From Candidatus Omnitrophota bacterium (GTDB lineage: Bacteria > Omnitrophota > Gorgyraeia > Gygaellales > Profunditerraquicolaceae), in NCBI GenBank assembly GCA_028687205.1, contig JAQUAP010000064.1, forward strand, positions 1 to 6,641: a stretch of 6,641 bases of DNA, read 5' to 3'. The position numbers were made by a program, and so were the translations under genes. Of this stretch, positions 1-6,641 are shown one piece after another; within the stretch, counting starts at the first letter, position 1; each line of letters starts with the position of its first letter. Below the pieces are notes generated by a model. That model saw only the letters and a list, made by a program, of their open reading frames with translations, did no database searches and was not told the DNA's origin.

Positions 1-1080
1 CTCGCAATTATTGCTAGATGCTAAAGCGGCTAATGGCCCGATTATCCAATTGGCTACTGGTTTTTTATTCGTATCCGCGAACTTCTTCATCACCTCTTCG
101 CTGAACTGGCTTATCCCTTTAGAGCTGACCAGGACTTTAGCGTCATATTCGGATAAACCATATTCTTTAATAAAACGCTGCATTTTACCTTTGGGTAACT
201 CCGGTATGGTTTTTTTAATTTCCGCGATTTTATCTTCCTTAATTATAAATGGCGCCAGGTCCGGTTCAGGAAAATAACGGTAGTCTTTCGCCCCCTCTTT
301 GGTGCGCATAGGAAACGTCTCTGAAGATTTAGCGTCCCAGAGCCGCGTCTCCTGGACAAGTTTTTCTCCAGATTCCAGCAAGTTGCTCTGGCGTTCTATT
401 TCATAAGCAAGAGCGTCTTTTACATTTTTAAATGAATTCATATTCTTTAATTCGGTTTTTACGCCCAGCGCCTTTGCGCCCGCCGGCCTTAATGAAATAT
501 TGGCGTCGCAGCGCAATGACCCCTTTTCCATATCGCAATCCGAAACATCAAGATATTGGATAAGGCTTTTAAGGCTGGCTAAATATTCATACGCCTCCTC
601 CGGAGAATTGATATCCGGCTCGCTGACAATCTCTAAAAGCGGTATGCCGGTGCGGTTAAAATCCACTAAACTGCTATTTTCCTGGTGGATAAGCTTGCCG
701 GCATCCTCCTCCATATGCACGCGGGTAATGCCGATGCGCTTGCTTTTACCCACTATATCAATATCCAGGAAACCGTTACGCGATAAGGGCAGGTCATATT
801 GCGAAATCTGATAATTCTTCGGCAGGTCAGGATAATAATAATTCTTGCGGTCAAATTTAGTATATTCCTGAATCTTGCAATTTAAGGCCAGGGCTACCTT
901 GATTGCGTAATCAAGCGCCTTTTCGTTAAAAACCGGCAAAGATCCCGGAAACCCTAAGCATACCGGGCAGACCTGGGAATTCGGCTCGCTGCCGAATTCC
1001 GTAGAGCAGCCGCAAAAGGCCTTGGTCCTGGTTTTTAAATGCAGGTGCACTTCTAATCCGATGACTGCTTCGTATTTCAT
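1..1080 (-). CDS. gatB: Aspartyl/glutamyl-tRNA amidotransferase subunit B (3' end missing)
   Basis: GatB is the kinase/transamidase subunit of GatCAB. It binds misacylated Glu-tRNA(Gln) or Asp-tRNA(Asn), activates the side-chain carboxylate with ATP, and amidates it with ammonia channelled from GatA. Translating from the ATG at 1080 gives 360 open codons to the window edge. The family is usually about 475-480 residues, so the C-terminal tail (helical and YqeY-like domains) lies outside. Visible features: MKYEAVIGLEVHLHLKT at the N terminus; a zinc-type cysteine set C23-x-C25 and C38-x-x-C41; the GatB signature VDFNRTGIPLLEI at residues 139-151; and the ANWI segment near the edge. The start overlaps the gatA stop as ATGA (1077-1080). 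There is no good Shine-Dalgarno sequence of its own, which suggests translational coupling to gatA. The identification is secure. Confidence 0.97.
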   Translation of the reverse strand, partial: MKYEAVIGLEVHLHLKTRTKAFCGCSTEFGSEPNSQVCPVCLGFPGSLPVFNEKALDYAIKVALALNCKIQEYTKFDRKNYYYPDLPKNYQISQYDLPLSRNGFLDIDIVGKSKRIGITRVHMEEDAGKLIHQENSSLVDFNRTGIPLLEIVSEPDINSPEEAYEYLASLKSLIQYLDVSDCDMEKGSLRCDANISLRPAGAKALGVKTELKNMNSFKNVKDALAYEIERQSNLLESGEKLVQETRLWDAKSSETFPMRTKEGAKDYRYFPEPDLAPFIIKEDKIAEIKKTIPELPKGKMQRFIKEYGLSEYDAKVLVSSKGISQFSEEVMKKFADTNKKPVANWIIGPLAALASSNNCE

Positions 1081-2489
1081 AATTTTGGCTTCATTTTATG
1101 CCATTCGGTATTCTGCTCATAAGTATACGCTAACCGAAAGAGCATCTCTTCGTTAAAATGTTTGCTCATAATCTGCAAACCTACCGGCAGGCCTTTTTTA
1201 GTCAAGCCGCAAGGGATAGATATTGCCGGAATACCGGCTAAATTAACTGAGATGGTGTAGATATCCGATAGATACATTTTTAAAGGGTCATCTACTTTCT
1301 CGCCGATTTTAAACGCCGGAGTAGGAGATGTCGGCGTAATAATACAGTCAAAATCTTTGAATACATTATCAAAATCCTGCTTAATCAGCTTGCGCACCTT
1401 TAAGGCGCGCAGGTAATAAGCATCGTAATAACCATGCGATAAGGCAAATGTCCCTAAAAGTATCCTGCGCTTGGCTTCATCGCCGAACCCGAGCCTGCGC
1501 GTCTTTTTATACATCTCGATTAAACCTTCGGCCTTGGCCCGCAAGCCATACTGCACCCCGTCAAACCTGGCCAGGTTAGAGCTGGCTTCGGCAGTAGCAA
1601 TAATGTAATAGACCGGCACTGCGTATTCGCTGTGCGGCAGGCTTACCTCTTTGAATTGCGCGCCTAAATTCTTTAGTTTATTAATCGCTTCTTCTATGAT
1701 TTTTTTAACTTCGGGGTCCAGGCCTTCCACGAAATATTCTTTGGGGATACCGACTTTTATTCCTTTGGCATTATTAACTAATGCCTTGGTATAATCAGGG
1801 ACAGGCGTATTGATAGAAGTAGAATCATTGGCGTCATAGCCGGAAATTATATTCGTTAAAAGCGCGCAGTCGCGCACATCTTTAGTCAACGGCCCGATCT
1901 GGTCAAGGCTGGAAGCAAAGGCAATCAGGCCGAAACGGGAAACCCGGCCGTAAGTCGGCTTTAACCCGACTACCCCGCAAAAAGCTGCCGGTTGGCGGAT
2001 CGAGCCGCCGGTGTCTGAACCCAGGGCCCAGATTGCCTCGTCTGCCGCTACTGCTGCCGCCGAACCGCCGGATGAACCTCCCGGCACACAATTTAAATCC
2101 CAGGGATTATGCGTCGGCCCGAAACAGGAATTCTCCGTGGATGAGCCAAAGGCAAACTCATCCATATTCGCCTTTAGTCCCAGGAAAGAATGCCCGGCAT
2201 CTTTTATTTTTTTGATTACGGTTGCATCATACGGCGGTTTAAAACCGCTGAGGATTTTAGAGCAGCATTCCGTGTTATATCCGTCAGTGCAGATATTGTC
2301 TTTGACCAGAACCGGAACGCCTTTTAGTTCAGGCGGGTTGATCTTCTCGCTTGGCCGGACATAAGCTTTCACCTTGCCATCCTCTTTACTTATCCGGCTG
2401 GCTAAATCTTTTAAGATATCCTGGGAGGAAATCTCTTTATTCTTTAATTTTTCAAGGAGTGCATGACTCGTGGATTTATGCAGTTCCAT
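1077..2489 (-). CDS. gatA: Aspartyl/glutamyl-tRNA amidotransferase subunit A
   Basis: GatA is the glutaminase subunit of GatCAB. It hydrolyses glutamine and passes ammonia to GatB for tRNA-dependent amidation in the cytoplasm. The 470-residue product is a normal, complete length for the amidase-signature family. The Ser-cisSer-Lys triad is intact: K63 in GVPVLVKDN, the cis-serine S139 in the GGSSGGS glycine/serine loop (137-143), and the nucleophile S163 in GSDTGGSIRQPA. The 24-residue gap from S139 to S163 equals the spacing known in the family (S154/S178 in Staphylococcus aureus GatA). The ATG at 2489 shares one base with the gatC stop (TAATG). A modest AAGG lies 10 nt upstream (2500-2503), inside gatC. 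The 3' end overlaps gatB by 4 nt. The gene is ordinary and intact. Confidence 0.98.
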   Translation of the reverse strand: MELHKSTSHALLEKLKNKEISSQDILKDLASRISKEDGKVKAYVRPSEKINPPELKGVPVLVKDNICTDGYNTECCSKILSGFKPPYDATVIKKIKDAGHSFLGLKANMDEFAFGSSTENSCFGPTHNPWDLNCVPGGSSGGSAAAVAADEAIWALGSDTGGSIRQPAAFCGVVGLKPTYGRVSRFGLIAFASSLDQIGPLTKDVRDCALLTNIISGYDANDSTSINTPVPDYTKALVNNAKGIKVGIPKEYFVEGLDPEVKKIIEEAINKLKNLGAQFKEVSLPHSEYAVPVYYIIATAEASSNLARFDGVQYGLRAKAEGLIEMYKKTRRLGFGDEAKRRILLGTFALSHGYYDAYYLRALKVRKLIKQDFDNVFKDFDCIITPTSPTPAFKIGEKVDDPLKMYLSDIYTISVNLAGIPAISIPCGLTKKGLPVGLQIMSKHFNEEMLFRLAYTYEQNTEWHKMKPKL

Positions 2490-2776
2490 TATTCAATGAC
2501 CTTGGGCACCAGGAAAAATTTTCCCTGCTTATCCGGCGCGTTTAACAGCGCCTTCTCAACAGGCAGAGAATCCTGCGGTTCATCTTTCCTTAATACATTG
2601 TTTATAGGCAGTATATGGCTTGTGGGCGGGATATTTTCCGTGTTGAGCGCGCTTAATTTATCGATAAAAGCCAGTATATGCTCTAATTGGCGGGAGAGTT
2701 TTTCCAGCTCTTTCGGCTCTAATTCGATGCGCGCCAGGTGCGCCACACCCTCAACTGTCTTCTTATCGATACTCAT
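2489..2776 (-). CDS. gatC: Aspartyl/glutamyl-tRNA amidotransferase subunit C
   Basis: GatC is the small subunit that wraps around GatA and GatB and stabilises the complex. The 95-residue length is typical. The N-terminal half carries the helical family pattern VAHLARIELEPKELEKLSRQ followed by ILAFIDKL. The C-terminal half carries the extended segment with NVLRKDEPQDSLP (about residues 60-72), and the product ends in FFLVPKVIE. This gene opens the gatCAB operon. Its ATG at 2776 has a good AAGGA ribosome-binding site 5 nt upstream and a promoter about 20 nt above that. The stop overlaps the gatA start by one base, so stoichiometric coupled translation is likely. Confidence 0.97.
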   Translation of the reverse strand: MSIDKKTVEGVAHLARIELEPKELEKLSRQLEHILAFIDKLSALNTENIPPTSHILPINNVLRKDEPQDSLPVEKALLNAPDKQGKFFLVPKVIE

Positions 2777-2781
2777 AGCAT

Positions 2782-2786
2782 TCCTT
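2782..2786 (-). promoter_or_regulatory. Shine-Dalgarno site of gatC
   Basis: On the minus strand the sequence reads AAGGA, then ATGCT, then the gatC ATG, giving a 5-nt spacer. It supports the start at 2776. It also contrasts with the divergent gene, which has no such site. Confidence 0.75.
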
Positions 2787-2802
2787 ATAGTTATAGAAAA
2801 TT

Positions 2803-2831
2803 ATATTAACATCCCCCAGTTCAAAAGTCAA
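2803..2831 (-). promoter_or_regulatory. Predicted sigma70-type promoter of the gatCAB operon
   Basis: Read on the minus strand, TTGACT (2826-2831) serves as the -35 box and TAATAT (2803-2808) as the -10 box, separated by exactly 17 nt. Transcription would start near 2796 and give a leader of about 20 nt that holds the AAGGA site. A TATAAT-like overlap just downstream of the -10 box (TAATATAAT) leaves the exact register slightly open. The prediction rests on consensus matching alone. Confidence 0.6.
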
Positions 2832-2852
2832 ACACATTCATAAAGCGTTTTC

Positions 2853-2880
2853 TTGACAAAAGGCTTAAATCAGGTAGAAT
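2853..2880 (+). promoter_or_regulatory. Predicted sigma70-type promoter of the GH94-like gene, nearly leaderless
   Basis: A perfect TTGACA (2853-2858) and TAGAAT (2875-2880) are separated by 16 nt. Transcription would then begin around 2886-2888, only 3-5 nt before the ATG at 2891. No Shine-Dalgarno sequence lies in the usual window; the nearest candidate, AGGT at 2872-2875, is 15 nt away. A second, perfect TATAAT at 2885-2890 touches the ATG. It has no -35 box at proper spacing and would start transcription inside the gene. Confidence 0.6.
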
Positions 2881-2890
2881 ATCCTATAAT

Positions 2891-5800
2891 ATGCAACCGC
2901 AAAATAAAATAGCTAAATATTACCTGAACGGGGCAGGAGAATTCGTTATTGAAAATTATAACTACTCCAAACCCTTCTCTAACTTCTTCCCCGGGATAGC
3001 TGGCAGGTATGGCATACCGATGTGGACATTTTATGTCAACCGCGGGCAGGCAATCTCAAGTTTCGGGGTCAAGGATAAGGACCATGCCATACTGGAATTC
3101 CTCCCGGCAAATAAGGCCTGGCAGCTGGTCAGCAGCCAGGGATTCCGTACTTTTATTAAGCTAACTTCCGGAAATAAAACTTCCTTTTATGAACCCTTTC
3201 ATAACGGCTTTAGCAATCTCGGCTATAATTTAACCAATAAAATGCTGGTCGGCCCGGCGGGCCTGACGCTTGAAGAAACTAACCTCTCCTTAGGGTTGAA
3301 AATAAAAGTAGAATATTTCAATATCCCCGGCGATAATTACGCTGGGCTAGCCAGGGTCTTAAACATTGAGAATACCGGCAATAAAGACAAAACTATTGCC
3401 TTGGTTGACGGCCTTCCCCAGATAATCCCGTTCGGAACGAATAACTTTTTCCTTAAGAAAATGTCCCGGACAATTGAAGGGTGGATGGCAGTAGAAAACC
3501 TTAAAAACAAGGCTCCCTTCTACCGCCTCAAGGTTGACCCGGTTGACCGGCCGGAAGTCGTGCATATCAACGAAGGAAATTTCTACCTTGGCTTTTCTTT
3601 TGCGGGAAAACAGGCTAAGTTAGCCCCGATAATCGTTGACCCTGCAGATGTTTTCGGGGAAATCAATGACTTCTCCTGCCCGATTAATTTCCTCAGGAAC
3701 AAGCGCCTGGCAATAAGCGCGACCGTAAACAGTAAAACCCCCTCTGCTTTTTCTTCCTTAAATCTTAGGTTAAAAAAGAATGAGCAAAAGGTTTTTTATA
3801 CGCTTGCCGGCTATATGCGTAACCTGGAAACGCTGAATAATTCCATCCCTAAAATTACCGCCCCCGGATACCTTGAGCGGAAAAAAGAAGAAAATAAGAA
3901 AAATATAGCTGAGTTAACTAACGATATTTCCACTTCTTCCAGCTCCAGAGAGTTCGACCTGTATGCGCAACAGACATATTTAGATAACCTGATGCGCGGC
4001 GGCTATCCTTTTATTTTTAAATCCGGGCAGGCCTTCTACCTGTACGCCCGTAAACACGGCGACCCTGAGCGCGACTATAATAGATTCCAGCTTACGCCTA
4101 CCTACTTTTCGCAAGGTAACGGCAATTACCGCGATTTAAACCAGAACCGCAGGAACGACATCTGGTTTAACCCTGAAATAAAAGACGAAAATATCCTGAA
4201 CCTTTTTAATTTAATCCAGTTAGACGGCTTTAATCCACTGGTAGTCAAAGGCTCTAATTTTATACTCAAGGATAAAGAAAGCCTGAAAACAAAATTAAAA
4301 TCAGCCTGCCCTGAAAAAACCTTAGCAGGCATAATTGTATTTTTAAATAAGCCCTTTACCCCCGGCGAACTCATCTTATTTATTGAAGATAATAAAATTA
4401 GGCTCAACGTTTCTTACGATGAATTCCTGGATACAGTTATCTCCTCTTCGCTAAAAACCTATGAGGCTGAATATGGCGAAGGCTACTGGAGCGACCACTG
4501 GCATTATAACCTTGACCTACTGGAAAGCTATTTGAAGTTTTACCCGGAAAAGTTAAAAGAAACAGTCTTTGCTAACAGAAGCTTTACTTTCTTTGATAAT
4601 TCCGAAGTAGTCAGGCCGCGCAGCGAAAAATCCGTCCTCTATAACGGTAAGCCTCGCCAGCTCCACGCGGTCGCCTGCGATAACACCAAGAAAGAAATGC
4701 TGCGCAAGCGCCATGAGCTACCTCACCTGGTCAGGCAGCGCTTTGGCCAGGGAGAAATTTATGCCACAACGCTGGCCAATAAACTTCTCTGCCTGCTGGT
4801 GAATAAATTCGCTTCGCTTGATGCGTTCGGCGTGGGCGTAGAGATGGAGGCAGACCGGCCGAACTGGTTTGACTCGCTTAACGGCCTGCCTGCGCTCTTT
4901 GGCTCATCGCTCTGCGAGACTTTTGAATTAAAGCGCCTGGCACTTTTTATTAAAGACGCCCTGCAAAAAACAGGCCTGGATAAATTAAATGTCACCGAAG
5001 AGGTCTACTCTTGCTTAAACAAGTTGAACGAACTAACCTCCAATTATCTAAATAAGGGCATTGATGATTATGCCTGGTGGGACGAGGCACATTCCCTTAA
5101 AGAAAATTACCGCCTGACGACAAAAATGGGAGTAAGCGGGAAGGAAACCGAAGTTGCGGCTGCCGAAATAACCGGGATTATTAACACGTTATTAAAAAAG
5201 ATTGATGCCGGAATAGCTAAGGCGTGGGACGAAAAAGAAAAGGTTTATTACGGTTATTTTATCAACGAAGTCACTGCCTATCAAAATTTAAATGAGCATT
5301 TTATCAGGCCGCTTCAGTTTAAGCAAACTAGGCTCCCTTTATTTTTAGAAGCCCAGGTACACGCCCTGCGCCTGGCGGATAACACGGCTCAGGCACAGCT
5401 TATCTACGCGGGGACAAAGAAAAGCGCCCTCTTTGATAAAAAACTCAAGATGTATAAGGTAACCGCTTCTTTAAAAGGCATGCCTGAAGAAATCGGCAGG
5501 TGCCAAGTATTTAGCCCCGGCTGGCTGGAAAATCAATCTATCTGGCTGCATATGGAATATAAATATCTCCTGGAGCTTTTAAAAGCCGGGTTAGACGCGG
5601 AATTTTACGCGGAGTTTAAAAATACGCTGATCCCCTTTCAAAAACCCGCAAGGTACGGCCGGAGTATCCTGGAAAATTCCTCTTTTCTTGTGAGCAGCGC
5701 TTTCCACGATGAAAAACTCCACGGGAACGGCTTTGTCGCCCGGCTTTCCGGCTCAACCGCCGAATTCCTGGAGATCTGGCTTACCATGAATATAGGGCCA

Positions 5801-6094
5801 GCCCCTTTCTTCTTAGATAATAATGAGCTGAAATTAAAATTCAGCCCGAGGCTCGCCGGCTGGCTGTTTAATAAAAAAGGCGACTACAGCTTCAATTTCT
5901 TAAGCTCAGTTAAAGTAACCTATCATAATCCTAAAAGAAAAAATACTTTTGGGAAGGATCCGGCGCAAATCACAAGGATCGTCCTTTGGAAAAATGACAA
6001 ACCCGTAGAGCTCCATTCTCCTGTCATTCCCTCGCCTCACGCCGAAAGAATAAGGTCCCGCCAAATAGACAAAATAGATATCTATTTAAAATAA
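2891..6094 (+). CDS. GH94-like (cellobiose phosphorylase-related) carbohydrate-active enzyme, 1067 residues
   Basis: This is a large cytoplasmic protein with no signal peptide or membrane segment. It is related to the GH94 group of inverting phosphorylases, whose members reversibly cleave beta-glucosides with phosphate, and to similarly long relatives such as GH149 and GH161. The exact family and substrate cannot be set from sequence alone. An N-terminal beta-rich region (about 1-330) contains GIAGRYGIPMWTFYVNRGQ. A charged linker follows (330-352), then a probable (alpha/alpha)6 barrel (about 355-970) and a short C-terminal beta region. The stretch ARKHGDPERDY at 386-396 and NYRDLNQNRRND at 412-423 resemble the YRDxNQD segment of GH94. 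The usual DWND position reads NWFDSLNG (658-665), so its first Asp is Asn. Conserved-looking blocks are SPGWLENQSIWLHMEYKYLL (875-894) and YGRSILENSS then ARLSGSTAEF (922-959). Length matches the roughly 1,100-residue relatives annotated as cellobiose phosphorylase, so the gene appears complete. Residues from about 7 on already look family-like, which supports the ATG despite its lack of a ribosome-binding site. The gene stands alone between a divergent and a convergent neighbour. Confidence 0.8.
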   Translation: MQPQNKIAKYYLNGAGEFVIENYNYSKPFSNFFPGIAGRYGIPMWTFYVNRGQAISSFGVKDKDHAILEFLPANKAWQLVSSQGFRTFIKLTSGNKTSFYEPFHNGFSNLGYNLTNKMLVGPAGLTLEETNLSLGLKIKVEYFNIPGDNYAGLARVLNIENTGNKDKTIALVDGLPQIIPFGTNNFFLKKMSRTIEGWMAVENLKNKAPFYRLKVDPVDRPEVVHINEGNFYLGFSFAGKQAKLAPIIVDPADVFGEINDFSCPINFLRNKRLAISATVNSKTPSAFSSLNLRLKKNEQKVFYTLAGYMRNLETLNNSIPKITAPGYLERKKEENKKNIAELTNDISTSSSSREFDLYAQQTYLDNLMRGGYPFIFKSGQAFYLYARKHGDPERDYNRFQLTPTYFSQGNGNYRDLNQNRRNDIWFNPEIKDENILNLFNLIQLDGFNPLVVKGSNFILKDKESLKTKLKSACPEKTLAGIIVFLNKPFTPGELILFIEDNKIRLNVSYDEFLDTVISSSLKTYEAEYGEGYWSDHWHYNLDLLESYLKFYPEKLKETVFANRSFTFFDNSEVVRPRSEKSVLYNGKPRQLHAVACDNTKKEMLRKRHELPHLVRQRFGQGEIYATTLANKLLCLLVNKFASLDAFGVGVEMEADRPNWFDSLNGLPALFGSSLCETFELKRLALFIKDALQKTGLDKLNVTEEVYSCLNKLNELTSNYLNKGIDDYAWWDEAHSLKENYRLTTKMGVSGKETEVAAAEITGIINTLLKKIDAGIAKAWDEKEKVYYGYFINEVTAYQNLNEHFIRPLQFKQTRLPLFLEAQVHALRLADNTAQAQLIYAGTKKSALFDKKLKMYKVTASLKGMPEEIGRCQVFSPGWLENQSIWLHMEYKYLLELLKAGLDAEFYAEFKNTLIPFQKPARYGRSILENSSFLVSSAFHDEKLHGNGFVARLSGSTAEFLEIWLTMNIGPAPFFLDNNELKLKFSPRLAGWLFNKKGDYSFNFLSSVKVTYHNPKRKNTFGKDPAQITRIVLWKNDKPVELHSPVIPSPHAERIRSRQIDKIDIYLK

Positions 6095-6157
6095 AGGGGA
6101 CGTTTCTATTTTTCTCTATTTAAGTAACAGAAAAAATAGAAACGTCCCCTTTATTTT
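6088..6157. terminator. Long perfect inverted repeat, probable bidirectional terminator and possible mobile palindrome
   Basis: The arms at 6088-6113 and 6132-6157 are 26-bp perfect reverse complements around an 18-nt loop. Each arm carries the core AAAGGGGACGTTTCTATTTTT or its complement. In either reading direction the GC core is followed by TTTATTTT, so the hairpin could end transcription of the GH94-like gene and of the convergent barrel gene. The left arm begins inside the last lysine codon and contains the TAA stop (6092-6094). An intrinsic terminator rarely needs so long a perfect stem, so a REP- or MITE-like origin is plausible. No transposase or target duplication is visible in the window. 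Confidence 0.7.
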
Positions 6158-6171
6158 GTTCCCTTTATTTT
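6147..6171. repeat. Short direct repeat next to the palindrome
   Basis: CCCTTTATTTT occurs at 6147-6157, as the end of the right palindrome arm, and again at 6161-6171, 14 nt further on. The second copy touches the stop codon of the convergent gene. On the plus strand it adds a second U-rich run after the hairpin. It could be a slipped copy of the arm end or simply part of the terminator tail. Confidence 0.5.
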
Positions 6172-6641
6172 TAGAATTTGCGGCGGTAATAAGCGCGGAT
6201 AATATGCTGCGTATCTAAAGTAAGCAAACCCCCGCCATAAGGATCCGTAGAAGACAGGTTATTTATGGAAGTGGCATCGCCTACCCCATACTGTAAAACC
6301 AGCTCATCATCCTTGGAAGGTAAATACCTGAATTCGCTGGAAAAATTATGGTGGCCGGTCACCCCAGTACTCCCCGCCTGCAATTTGTCCAGGTCCTGGC
6401 AACGCGAATAAACATATTTAAACATAAAGCCCATCTTCTTTGTAGGCATGTAACCGACTTCCAGGCCAAGATGGTTCATACTGTCAGAGATTAAAGATGC
6501 CGCTTCAAATTCGTTACGCGTGTAGTCAAGGTAAATCTCTAAATTCTCTAAAGGCACAATCCTTAAGCCGCATTTAAACACATTGTAGAACTCATACGGG
6601 GCCTGCGGAAATACGCCCTGCTCGTAAAGGAAAGGCTCGAT
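6171..6641 (-). CDS. Probable outer-membrane beta-barrel protein, C-terminal 157 residues
   Basis: The reading frame is open from the right window edge to a TAA at 6171-6173, so the 5' part of the gene lies outside. A GTG at 6581 is internal rather than a start: 20 further codons upstream stay open and read IEPFLYEQGVFPQ and on. The sequence has short strands of alternating polar and hydrophobic or aromatic residues separated by polar turns, for example GLEVGYMPTKKMGFMFKYVY, then HNFSSEFRYL, then DELVLQYGVG. It ends in HIIRAYYRRKF. A terminal Phe preceded by alternating aromatics fits the C-terminal signal read by the BAM machinery. There are no catalytic motifs, and one cysteine falls in each of two strands. 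The protein would sit in the outer membrane. Its specific role is unknown: it could be a porin-like channel or a structural barrel. It converges on the GH94-like gene and shares the palindrome as terminator. Confidence 0.65.
   Translation of the reverse strand: MEPFLYEQGVFPQAPYEFYNVFKCGLRIVPLENLEIYLDYTRNEFEAASLISDSMNHLGLEVGYMPTKKMGFMFKYVYSRCQDLDKLQAGSTGVTGHHNFSSEFRYLPSKDDELVLQYGVGDATSINNLSSTDPYGGGLLTLDTQHIIRAYYRRKF

Noticed and set aside
11..811. Plus-strand open frames at 11-277 and 500-811
   Set aside because: Both lie antisense to gatB, whose protein motifs are clear in the minus frame. Their translations look like low-information antisense products.
1903..2843. Open frames at 1903-2091 (minus) and at 2011-2364, 2033-2215, 2351-2545 and 2463-2843 (plus)
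   Set aside because: They overlap gatA and gatC in other frames, and their compositions are rich in Pro, Arg and Ser as expected of shadow frames. The frame at 2463-2843 also runs through both predicted promoters.
3359..4995. Minus-strand open frames at 3359-3565, 4126-4407 and 4759-4995
   Set aside because: They are antisense to the 1067-residue GH94-like gene, which is continuous and has conserved motifs across these stretches.
6072..6087. 16-bp palindrome AAATAGATATCTATTT just before the large inverted repeat
   Set aside because: It is AT-rich, lies wholly in coding sequence, and is short enough to arise by chance. It has no loop or GC core to suggest a terminator or operator.
6081..6123. 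Direct repeat TCTATTTAA at 6081-6089 and 6115-6123 as a possible target-site duplication
   Set aside because: One copy lies inside the loop of the palindrome rather than flanking it, so it does not fit an insertion duplication. The AT-rich 9-mer is probably coincidental.
6579..6581. GTG as the start of a complete 136-residue protein
   Set aside because: The frame stays open for 20 more codons to the window edge with similar beta-strand-like sequence, so the gene is more likely truncated by the window.

Overview
The window looks like chromosomal DNA of an uncultured diderm bacterium of moderate GC content. A GatCAB amidotransferase operon means that Gln-tRNA and/or Asn-tRNA is made by the indirect route. 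A C-terminal fragment resembling an outer-membrane beta-barrel points to an outer membrane. The large GH94-like protein and the beta-barrel style recall environmental lineages such as Omnitrophota, but this placement is an impression and cannot be proved from 6.6 kb.

Layout. Positions 1-2776, minus strand: gatC, gatA and gatB in transcription order. They are joined by a 1-nt overlap (TAATG, gatC/gatA) and a 4-nt overlap (ATGA, gatA/gatB), and gatB is cut by the left window edge after 360 codons. Positions 2777-2890: a compact divergent intergenic region with a sigma70-type promoter for each direction. Positions 2891-6094, plus strand: one 1067-residue cytoplasmic protein related to the GH94 family of inverting glycoside phosphorylases. 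Its substrate is unknown and its DWND-like active-site motif is altered. Positions 6088-6157: a 26-bp perfect inverted repeat that starts inside the last codon of the large gene. It probably ends transcription from both sides and may derive from a small mobile palindromic element. Positions 6171-6641, minus strand: the last 157 residues of a probable outer-membrane beta-barrel protein that enters from beyond the right edge and converges on the palindrome.

The gat operon is a translation housekeeping unit. The divergent large gene is a carbohydrate-metabolism gene and shares only the intergenic region with it. The convergent barrel gene shares only the terminator-like palindrome. There is no sign of a defence system, CRISPR array, tRNA or rRNA gene, or transposase gene. 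The points worth a second look are the altered catalytic motif of the phosphorylase-like protein, its probably leaderless start, and the long palindrome at its 3' end.
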